Assembly: GCA_030044295.1 (NCBI GenBank)
Contig: JASHWB010000032.1
Location: 1-6,525 of the forward strand
DNA from: Candidatus Acidiferrales bacterium
GTDB taxonomy: Bacteria > Acidobacteriota > Terriglobia > Acidiferrales > UBA7541
Length of the DNA stretch: 6,525 nt
Direction of reading: 5' to 3'
The position numbers and the translations under genes were made by a program. The notes beneath the pieces are model-generated. The model saw only the letters and a list, made by a program, of their open reading frames with translations. It did not search any database and was not told where the DNA came from. This document shows positions 1 through 5,024 of this stretch, one piece after another (positions within the stretch are counted from its first letter, which is position 1; the number at the start of each line of letters is the position of its first letter).

Positions 1-235
1 AATTTCCGCACGATCGGGCCTCGGTGCCACTGGACAGGATAACGCCGAAATTCGAAACTGCACAGGCGCGACTAGTCCCCGTCGTAGGCAATGGTCAGAA
101 CGATGTAGGGAACGAGCGAGAGCACAGCCGTGGTTCAAGGAAGCCCGTGACTGCGCTCGAATGGACGCGACAGGCAGCCCAAACTCCCAAGTATACCCGT
201 GTCGCGCACCGTCATCCCTTTCACCTAGTGGCAGC
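1..235. other. Left-edge stretch with no assignable gene
   Basis: No recognisable gene, RNA or mobile element was found here. A plus-strand frame opens at 24 and runs to 269 into the 3' end of the next gene, but its translation is rich in Arg, Gln and Pro, matches no family I know, and lacks a clear ribosome binding site. On the minus strand a short hydrophobic tail (LVPYIVLTIAYDGD then stop near 79) is followed upstream by an in-frame TGA, so it is at best a decayed fragment. No terminator with a T-tract is visible downstream of the B3/B4 gene. Confidence 0.4.
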
Positions 236-910
236 TCACGGTTCGGGAGGCCGCGAGATTAGCGGGTGAAAACCGGAATAGATAACGTGAGCTGCTGCGA
301 ATCGAATCAGGCGTTCTCCCAGTCGAGAAAGCGCACTTTCAATAGAATTGGCCGGCGCAGCTCCCGGAGCGTAGATAACTGCGAGAATCTCGCGGGTGGA
401 TTGCGTCACCATCGTGCGCGTGGAGTCGCTGATTGGACTGCCAAAAGGCCCTTTCGCGTCCGTTAGAACCGGGCGGCTTGCGAGGTGCCACGTGCGCTTT
501 CCGATACCTTCGTATGCTTCGCCGTCGGCGCCATGGCGAAAGAAGATCGGCGGATTGATTTTGGCTCTGTCGTATAGACCGTACGGCCAGCCGGTTTCGA
601 TCGAGCAGAGATTGCCTACGTCCACCACGTTCGATACGTGGTAGAGCCCTTTGCCTTGCGCTGCTCGGCGCGAAAGCGCTTCGGATGAGGGGCGATACTT
701 CGATGGATCGACGCCCCAAGAGCGAAACATGGCCCGAGTTGCTCGGATTGATTCTGCTTCTGCGAGGCTTTCGGTGGAGTTCGAGCGCTGGATAGCGCGC
801 CATCCGCCTTCTAAGACAAGCGCGAGCTCCTGCCCGGTGGGCTCAACCCGGACGCCGTCAGCTTCCAAAACGGCGAGTACCACACCGGGCAACTCCACGG
901 TTATGTTCAT
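236..910 (-). CDS. Stand-alone B3/B4 tRNA-binding/editing-domain protein (COG3382-like)
   Basis: This 224-residue protein resembles the B3/B4 domain, which in the beta subunit of phenylalanyl-tRNA synthetase forms the editing site that clears Tyr-tRNA(Phe). Free-standing versions are widespread, and their function is not well established. The family-like blocks visible are a basic stretch with RPSSEALSRR (residues 73-82), the core N94-xx-D97-xx-N100 leading to SIETGWPYGLYD (103-114), an acidic E131-AYEGIGK segment (131-138), and GPFGSPISDSTRT (154-166). None of the anticodon-binding or catalytic domains of a full synthetase are present, and the length fits a single-domain protein. It is predicted cytosolic, with no signal peptide or membrane segment. 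The ATG at 910 is the natural start; the ribosome binding site is weak (GGTG about 8 bases upstream). It is transcribed divergently from the DUF309 gene across 62 bases. Family assignment is fairly confident; a trans-editing role is only an inference. Confidence 0.8.
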   Translation of the reverse strand: MNITVELPGVVLAVLEADGVRVEPTGQELALVLEGGWRAIQRSNSTESLAEAESIRATRAMFRSWGVDPSKYRPSSEALSRRAAQGKGLYHVSNVVDVGNLCSIETGWPYGLYDRAKINPPIFFRHGADGEAYEGIGKRTWHLASRPVLTDAKGPFGSPISDSTRTMVTQSTREILAVIYAPGAAPANSIESALSRLGERLIRFAAAHVIYSGFHPLISRPPEP

Positions 911-932
911 CGGCGCACCATCGATCCGGGCC

Positions 933-941
933 TGCTATCAT
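933..941 (+). promoter_or_regulatory. Possible extended -10 promoter for the DUF309 gene
   Basis: TGCTATCAT has the TGn extension and a -10 hexamer (TATCAT, 936-941) differing from consensus at one position. It would start transcription near 948, about 25 bases before the ATG at 973. The -35 position (around 913-918) does not resemble TTGACA, so the call rests on the extended -10 alone. The divergent 62-base gap must also hold the promoter of the minus-strand gene, for which I see no convincing match. Confidence 0.3.
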
Positions 942-972
942 TTCGTGCTACGCGGTAGCTGCGCAAGCGTGA

Positions 973-1362
973 ATGACAGTCGATCGAAACCCGTTTTCGC
1001 GCGCGGTATCGATGAGTCCTGAAAACAAATTCCGGCGCGGGGTCGTCCTTTTCAACTCGCGAGAATTCTTCCATGCTCATGAGGTATGGGAGGAACTCTG
1101 GTTGTCCGAGATCGAACCGGAAAAGACGTTCCTTCAGGGATTGATTCAGGCTGCTGCCGCATTTCATCATTATCTGGGGCGAAACTTCTCAGGTGCGCAG
1201 TCGCTTTTGGCCTCGTCGGCAGTCAAACTACAGCAGTTTCAGCCCCGCTATCATGGCATCGCGACTCGGAAGTTGCGGGAGGAGATAGTTCAATGGGCGC
1301 GAGCGCTTGGCGAGGGAACCGATCCCGGAAGAGACAATCTACCGACCGTTGACCGCGCTTAG
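973..1362 (+). CDS. DUF309-family protein
   Basis: This is a 129-residue all-helical, cytosolic protein of the DUF309 family, whose function is unknown. The family signature is clear: LFN (26-28) followed by FFHAHEVWEELW (32-43), then FLQGLIQAAAAFHH (53-66), then GA at 74-75 and a helical segment rich in Leu, Ala and Gln. The conserved His36, Glu37, Trp39, Glu40 and Trp43, together with His65/His66, look like a shared pocket, but no catalytic activity is established. The start is uncertain: the ATG at 973 adds 13 residues ahead of a second in-frame ATG at 1012 (MSPENKFRRG), and the second fits the usual family N-terminus better. Neither has a strong ribosome binding site. The gene ends 34 bases from the convergent ferredoxin stop, with no evident hairpin terminator between them. 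Confidence 0.85.
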   Translation: MTVDRNPFSRAVSMSPENKFRRGVVLFNSREFFHAHEVWEELWLSEIEPEKTFLQGLIQAAAAFHHYLGRNFSGAQSLLASSAVKLQQFQPRYHGIATRKLREEIVQWARALGEGTDPGRDNLPTVDRA

Positions 1363-1396
1363 CAGCCACGCTTGGCGAAACCCTACCATCGGACAG

Positions 1397-1657
1397 CTAC
1401 TTCTTGAAATGACTCGCGTTGAGCTGCGCGTAACTCGCCCACTTCTCGGGGAGGTCTTCCATGGCGAAGATGGCCGTCACAGGGCAGACCGGAACGCAAG
1501 CGCCGCAGTCGATACACTCATCGGGATTGATGTAAAGCTGTTTTTCGCCTTCGAAGTCGGCTTCATCCTTGCGCGGGTGAATGCAGTCAACCGGGCAGAC
1601 GTCCACGCAGGCAGTATCTTTGGTCCCGATGCAAGGCTCCGCAATTACGTAAGCCAT
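1397..1657 (-). CDS. Seven-iron ferredoxin (3Fe-4S and 4Fe-4S)
   Basis: This 86-residue soluble electron carrier closely resembles Thermus-type and Azotobacter FdI-type ferredoxins, but lacks the longer C-terminal tail of FdI. Cysteines lie at 9, 17, 21, 25, 48, 51, 54 and 58. By analogy with FdI, C9, C17 and C58 would hold the 3Fe-4S cluster, and C21, C48, C51 and C54 the 4Fe-4S cluster. The position that would supply a fourth ligand to the first cluster is Thr12, so a seven-iron protein is expected rather than two 4Fe-4S clusters. C25 would be a non-ligand, as in FdI. The start is well supported by an AGGAGA ribosome binding site six bases upstream. It appears to be transcribed from its own promoter between it and pilT. 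The redox partner cannot be read from the neighbours. It would often be named fdxA or simply ferredoxin. Confidence 0.93.
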   Translation of the reverse strand: MAYVIAEPCIGTKDTACVDVCPVDCIHPRKDEADFEGEKQLYINPDECIDCGACVPVCPVTAIFAMEDLPEKWASYAQLNASHFKK

Positions 1658-1663
1658 TCACAA

Positions 1664-1669
1664 TCTCCT
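1664..1669 (-). promoter_or_regulatory. Ribosome binding site of the ferredoxin gene
   Basis: AGGAGA on the minus strand lies six bases before the ATG at 1657. It is a near-ideal Shine-Dalgarno match, the strongest in the window, and it fixes the start codon. Confidence 0.85.
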
Positions 1670-1687
1670 GGAAAATGACGCGGCATT

Positions 1688-1714
1688 CTGCACTGCGCGC
1701 ATCGAACAGTGCAG
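1688..1714 (-). promoter_or_regulatory. Perfect 8-base dyad in the ferredoxin leader
   Basis: CTGCACTG (1688-1695) and CAGTGCAG (1707-1714) are exact inverted repeats separated by 11 bases. The dyad lies just downstream of the predicted start of transcription (about 1718) and upstream of the ribosome binding site. It could be an operator for a dimeric regulator or a hairpin at the 5' end of the mRNA. No T-tract follows on either strand, so it does not look like an intrinsic terminator for pilT. Which role applies, if any, cannot be told from the sequence. Confidence 0.5.
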
Positions 1715-1721
1715 TAAAGAA

Positions 1722-1779
1722 GTTTTTATACCATCAATTCTGAGCGCATACAAGCGCGCGCCATCGGGTGTTTTTATAC
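1722..1779. repeat. Duplicated 10-base word GTTTTTATAC
   Basis: The same ten bases occur at 1722-1731 and 1770-1779, 48 bases apart in the same orientation; on the minus strand each reads GTATAAAAAC. The first copy contains the predicted -10 of the ferredoxin promoter. The second copy also contains TATAAA but has no suitable -35, because the sequence 17 bases upstream is GC-rich pilT end. It may be a tandem promoter or a repeated binding site, or chance in an AT-rich gap. Confidence 0.5.
1725..1753 (-). promoter_or_regulatory. Predicted sigma-70 promoter of the ferredoxin gene
   Basis: On the minus strand, TTGTAT (1753-1748) and TATAAA (1730-1725) are separated by exactly 17 bases. The -10 matches consensus at five of six positions, and the -35 at the three most conserved ones (TTG). 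Transcription would begin near 1718, giving a leader of about 60 bases that contains the dyad and the ribosome binding site. The promoter lies in the gap after the pilT stop, which argues that the ferredoxin does not depend on pilT transcription. Confidence 0.55.
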
Positions 1780-1787
1780 GGGGACGG

Positions 1788-2936
1788 TTAGCGACGGCCG
1801 CCGAGGCGCTCGAATTCGTTCATCGAGCGTTCCATCTCCTCGCGAGCGGCATCGGCCGAGGAGCGAATACCCTGAACGCGCAGGCGGAAATCGTCCGGAT
1901 TCGACGCGCGCGTAAGAGCTTCCTCGATAGTGATCAAGTTGCGAGAGTAGAGGTCGAAAAGCGATTGGTCGAACGTCTGCATGCCGTACTGGCTGGTTCC
2001 AGCCGCGATCGCATCGCGAATCATGCGCGTTTTGTCAGGATTCATGATGCAGTCGCGAATATAGCCGGTGGAGATCATCACTTCTACGGCGGGGACGCGG
2101 CCCTGGCCGTCGCTCTTGCGCACTAGACGCTGACTGATGACTGCCTTCAGCGTGGAGGCAAGCTGCAGCCGGATCTGCTTCTGCTCCGGCGGTGGAAACA
2201 CGGCGATGATACGTTGGATGGTTTCCGTGGCATCCAAGGTATGCAACGTGGAAAGCACCAGGTGGCCCGTTTCAGCCGCCAGGAGCGCCGTGGAAATGGT
2301 CTCCAGATCGCGCATTTCGCCGACCAGAACTACGTCGGGGTCCTGGCGCAGGGCGGCGCGGAGTGCAGTGGAAAACGACGCGGTGTCGACTTCCACTTCA
2401 CGCTGATTGATGAAGCCTTTCTTATCGCGGTGCAGATACTCGATCGGGTCCTCGATGGTGATGATGTGCTCGGGACGCAGCGCGTTGATGCGGTCGATCA
2501 TCGCGGCGAGAGTGGTCGACTTACCGGATCCGGTCGTTCCCGTGCAGAGAATTAGGCCGCGCTGCTCCTCGCAAACCTGCGCGATCACGCGCGGCAGCTC
2601 CAGTTCCTCGATGGTACGAATTTTCGTCGGAATAACGCGCAGTACCATGCCTACGTTGCCGCGCTGCTGGAACACATTGACGCGGAACCGGCCCAGACCG
2701 GCGACACCATAAGCCATATCGAGTTCGGCTGTTTCCTTGAATTTCTGTTTCTGCCGGTTGGTCATCATGCTGAAGGCCATCGACAGCATCTCTTCCGGCG
2801 TAATGCGCGGCACGTCCGCAACCGGCGAAAGCACGCCATCAACGCGAAGATAGGGGTGGTTTCCGACTTTCAGGTGCAAGTCGGACGACCTGTTTTCGAC
2901 GGCGCGGCGCAGAAGATCGTCGATCGCAATTGCCAT
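1788..2936 (-). CDS. pilT: Type IV pilus retraction ATPase (PilT family)
   Basis: This is a cytoplasmic hexameric ATPase that powers pilus retraction (twitching motility, DNA uptake) at the base of the type IV pilus machine. The 382-residue protein has an N-terminal PAS-like domain (about 1-100, with SSDLHLK at 17-23), Walker A GTTGSGKST (133-141), the Asp box TIEDPIEYLH (160-169), Walker B DVVLVGEMRD (201-210, catalytic Glu207) and the His box HLVLSTLHT (225-233). The C-terminal region RDAIAAGTSQYGMQTFDQSL (307-326) differs from the classical AIRNLIRE motif of PilT and leans towards PilU or PilT2 types, so a paralogue designation is possible. It is longer than the roughly 345 residues of classical PilT because of a charged tail after about 355. 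The ATG at 2936 has GAGGG nine bases upstream. No other pilus genes are adjacent. It follows the aquaporin gene after 112 bases, and I see no strong promoter in that gap. Confidence 0.95.
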   Translation of the reverse strand: MAIAIDDLLRRAVENRSSDLHLKVGNHPYLRVDGVLSPVADVPRITPEEMLSMAFSMMTNRQKQKFKETAELDMAYGVAGLGRFRVNVFQQRGNVGMVLRVIPTKIRTIEELELPRVIAQVCEEQRGLILCTGTTGSGKSTTLAAMIDRINALRPEHIITIEDPIEYLHRDKKGFINQREVEVDTASFSTALRAALRQDPDVVLVGEMRDLETISTALLAAETGHLVLSTLHTLDATETIQRIIAVFPPPEQKQIRLQLASTLKAVISQRLVRKSDGQGRVPAVEVMISTGYIRDCIMNPDKTRMIRDAIAAGTSQYGMQTFDQSLFDLYSRNLITIEEALTRASNPDDFRLRVQGIRSSADAAREEMERSMNEFERLGGRR

Positions 2937-3048
2937 GTCGGAGAGCCCTCAGTTTCAATTTCGATGGATTCAAGCCAAGCTAACACGCGGGTCACACGCC
3001 CACAACCATTCCAGCGGAGGCGATTTCTAGGGGAGCAACGGACGTTCG

Positions 3049-3819
3049 CTAGGGGTGGCGGCCTAGTGGTTCGCGAGCTTCGGTCTCGTCCACCTGGGGC
3101 GAGTGAATGCTATTGCCGGGCCGCTGATCGCGGAGGAACAACCGATCGTACATGACAGCCGCAAGTGTGCCTCCCAATAGCGGCCCTATCCAGTACACAC
3201 CGTGATTCTCCCAGTGGTGGGTAGCGATCGCGGGCCCAAACGTGCGCGCTGGATTCATCGCGCCACCGGTAAAAGGTGCGGCAACCAGAACACCGGCGGC
3301 TAAAACGAGTCCCGAACCGAACCCCGAGAGTTTCTGAAGCCTCCGCCTCGCGTCGATCGCCGTTGCAAAAATGACGAAAACAAGGAAGAACGTTAATACC
3401 GCTTCCATGGTCATCGCCTGGCCGCGAGTCACTTCGGTAGAAAGATCAGGTGTGATTGAGCCGAGCGCGCGAGTGCGCCAACCTGCGTTCGGAATCAGAG
3501 CAACTAGCAGATAGGCTGCCGACATGCTTCCCAAAAGCTCCGCGATCCAGCAACCGATGGCCTGTAAGGTGGTTATGCGCCGTGTAACCCACAGCCCGAC
3601 CGCGATCGCTGGATTGAAATAGCCGCTCGCGCTGTGCCCGAGTGCCGATACCATCGCTCCGTATGCCAACCCGTAAGCCAACGCAATTCCGACGACCCCG
3701 AACTTCGCTTGCCCGGACGCGACGAGATATTGCTCGGCGCAGATAGATCCCGCTGCAATGAAAACGATCGCGAAAGTTCCTACGAACTCCGCGGCGAATT
3801 TCTGGGCGAATCTATGCAC
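3049..3819 (-). CDS. MIP-family channel (aquaporin, NIP/TIP-like pore)
   Basis: This 256-residue inner-membrane channel has six predicted membrane helices and two half-helices carrying the NPA signatures: GYFNPAIAV (66-74) and GGAMNPARTFGP (185-196). Aligned by eye to E. coli AqpZ, the four aromatic/arginine filter positions are Tyr49 (Phe43), Val177 (His174), Gly186 (Thr183) and Arg192 (Arg189). Losing the His and gaining Gly widens and greases the filter, resembling NIP or TIP channels that pass small neutral solutes rather than strictly water. The extended GlpF loop typical of glycerol facilitators is not obvious. The substrate is therefore open: water, glycerol, ammonia or metalloid hydroxides are all possible. 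The C-terminal tail (about 230-256) is hydrophilic. The start is GTG at 3819, with a weak GGAAA site upstream; no ATG is available in frame. A strong promoter precedes it. Confidence 0.92.
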   Translation of the reverse strand: MHRFAQKFAAEFVGTFAIVFIAAGSICAEQYLVASGQAKFGVVGIALAYGLAYGAMVSALGHSASGYFNPAIAVGLWVTRRITTLQAIGCWIAELLGSMSAAYLLVALIPNAGWRTRALGSITPDLSTEVTRGQAMTMEAVLTFFLVFVIFATAIDARRRLQKLSGFGSGLVLAAGVLVAAPFTGGAMNPARTFGPAIATHHWENHGVYWIGPLLGGTLAAVMYDRLFLRDQRPGNSIHSPQVDETEAREPLGRHP

Positions 3820-3862
3820 GCTTTTCCATGTGTGCGGCGGGCAACGCGCACGGACGGGGCGA

Positions 3863-3891
3863 ATTTTACTGGAATGGGCTCAGCGAGTCAA
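3863..3891 (-). promoter_or_regulatory. Sigma-70 promoter of the aquaporin gene
   Basis: On the minus strand, TTGACT (3891-3886) and TAAAAT (3868-3863) are separated by exactly 17 bases, and each hexamer matches consensus at five of six positions. Transcription would start near 3856, leaving a leader of about 36 bases. It lies wholly in the 117-base gap after the ilvE stop, so the channel gene can be expressed independently. This is the best promoter match in the window. Confidence 0.7.
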
Positions 3892-3936
3892 AACGCGGCG
3901 CAAAGCCCGAAACGCGGGGCCGCGACGCCACGAAAC

Positions 3937-4884
3937 TCAGCGAACGGCGGCGCCGCTCGGAACGCTCACAGGCGTCAGCCATCCGTGATGGTCCGCGCGT
4001 TTGCCGCTGATCATGCCGAAAAACTCTTCCTGGATTCGTCTTGTAATGGGCCCGCGGGCGCCGGAACCGACCTTGATCCGATCGACCGAGCGAAGAGGAG
4101 TAATTTCCGCGGCTGTGCCCGTGAAAAACACTTCATCCGCTACGTAAAGCATTTCGCGGGGAATCACCTGCTCAGCCACGGGAATGGAGAGATCGTGGCA
4201 CAGCGTCATGATGGTATTGCGCGTGATTCCCGGCAGCGATGAGTTAGCAAGCGGCGGTGTGGTTAGCGTGCCGTTCATTACCACAAAAATGTTTTCGCCG
4301 GAACCCTCGCTCACGTGCCCGTTCACATCGAGGGCGATGCCCTCGGCGTAGCCGTTGATCTTCGCTTCCATCTTGATTAGCTGTGAATTCATATAGTTGG
4401 CGGCGGCTTTTGCCATCTGCGGCAGCGTGTTGGGCGCCGGGCGGTTCCAGGAGCTGATGCACACATCCACGCCCTCCTTTAGCGCCTCCGCTCCCAAGTA
4501 TTTGCCCCAGTCCCAGCACGCCAGATATACATCCACAGGACAAGTGCGCGGATCGACGCCCACATCCTCGTAACCTCTCAAAACAATTGGGCGGATATAG
4601 CATGCGTTCAGCTTGTTCGTTCGCACTAGATCCAGCACTGCCTGGCAAAGCGCGTCGACGGTGTACGCCACGTCCATGCGGTAAATGTGCGCGGAGTTCA
4701 CCAGCCTTTGCATGTGCTCCGTGAGACGGAACACAGCCGGGCCATTCACGGTCTCGTAGCAGCGCAGCCCCTCGAAAACTGCCGAGCCGTAGCTCACCAC
4801 GTGCGAAAGGACGTGAATTTTCGCGTCATCCCACGGGATGAACTTGCCGTTGCACCATATCTTCTCGGTTTTCGGGAGCGTCAT
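3937..4884 (-). CDS. ilvE: Branched-chain amino acid aminotransferase
   Basis: This cytosolic pyridoxal-phosphate enzyme of fold type IV (class IV aminotransferase) interconverts Val, Leu and Ile with their 2-oxo acids using glutamate/2-oxoglutarate. It catalyses the last step of branched-chain amino acid synthesis and the first of their breakdown. The 315-residue length is normal. Visible features are KIWCNGKFIPWDDAKIHVLSH (8-28), with YGSAVFEGLR (32-41) following, the PLP-binding Lys159 in MAKAAANYMNS (157-167), the class IV signature around EGSGENIF (193-200, Glu193 and Glu197), and the phosphate-binding FFTGTAAEITPL (253-264). The usual family end (HHGWLTPV, 299-306) is followed by nine extra residues. 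The ATG at 4884 has a GGAGA site six bases upstream. It stands alone, apart from other ilv or leu genes, with its own promoter. No attenuator-like leader or T-box is seen in the short leader. Confidence 0.97.
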   Translation of the reverse strand: MTLPKTEKIWCNGKFIPWDDAKIHVLSHVVSYGSAVFEGLRCYETVNGPAVFRLTEHMQRLVNSAHIYRMDVAYTVDALCQAVLDLVRTNKLNACYIRPIVLRGYEDVGVDPRTCPVDVYLACWDWGKYLGAEALKEGVDVCISSWNRPAPNTLPQMAKAAANYMNSQLIKMEAKINGYAEGIALDVNGHVSEGSGENIFVVMNGTLTTPPLANSSLPGITRNTIMTLCHDLSIPVAEQVIPREMLYVADEVFFTGTAAEITPLRSVDRIKVGSGARGPITRRIQEEFFGMISGKRADHHGWLTPVSVPSGAAVR

Positions 4885-4890
4885 AGCCTG

Positions 4891-4895
4891 TCTCC
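4891..4895 (-). promoter_or_regulatory. Ribosome binding site of ilvE
   Basis: GGAGA on the minus strand lies six bases before the ATG at 4884 and supports that start. Confidence 0.7.
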
Positions 4896-4919
4896 AAACC
4901 GCTTAAAACCGCCTTACAC

Positions 4920-5024
4920 TCAGCTCAAACGAAAGTATAGCATAGGGATTTTTTGCGCTTTGGCGAACGCTTCGATCCGTTTACGCGAGACCGCGTCCAA
5001 TTTGGCCGCAATCAGCTGCGCTAA
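4920..5024 (-). other. Short coding-like frame, possible gene remnant
   Basis: In the gap between the channel gene and ilvE, a minus-strand frame of 34 sense codons plus TGA is bounded upstream by another in-frame TGA (5027-5025). Its translation looks protein-like, with LIAAKLDAVSRKRIEAFAKA at positions 4-23 predicted as a charged amphipathic helix, then QKIPMLYFRLS. Codon use resembles that of the neighbouring genes. There is no good start (only TTG at 5000) and no ribosome binding site, so it is more likely a C-terminal remnant of a lost gene, or chance, than a working small gene. It overlaps the proposed ilvE promoter and the stop of the channel gene. Confidence 0.25.
4934..4942 (-). promoter_or_regulatory. 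Extended -10 promoter of ilvE
   Basis: On the minus strand, TGCTATACT combines the TGn extension with TATACT, five of six matches to the -10 consensus. Transcription would begin near 4927, giving a leader of about 43 bases with the GGAGA site in it. The -35 region 17 bases upstream (CAAAGC) is poor, as is common for extended -10 promoters. Confidence 0.5.

Noticed and set aside
24..269. Plus-strand 81-codon open frame at the left edge
   Set aside because: Arg/Gln-rich low-quality translation, no ribosome binding site or family resemblance, and it overlaps the 3' end of the convergent B3/B4 gene.
1658..1787. pilT intrinsic terminator in the pilT-ferredoxin gap
   Set aside because: The only strong stem (1688-1714) has no T-tract after it on the minus strand and lies inside the predicted ferredoxin leader.
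2937..3048. Possible pilT promoter in the gap after the aquaporin gene (TTGTGG and TTAGCT about 16 bases apart)
   Set aside because: Both hexamers match consensus poorly; not better than expected by chance.
3910..3925. GC-rich palindrome CGCGGGGCCGCG just downstream of the ilvE stop, considered as a terminator
   Set aside because: The arms leave only a two-base loop and no T-tract follows, so it would not form a standard intrinsic terminator.
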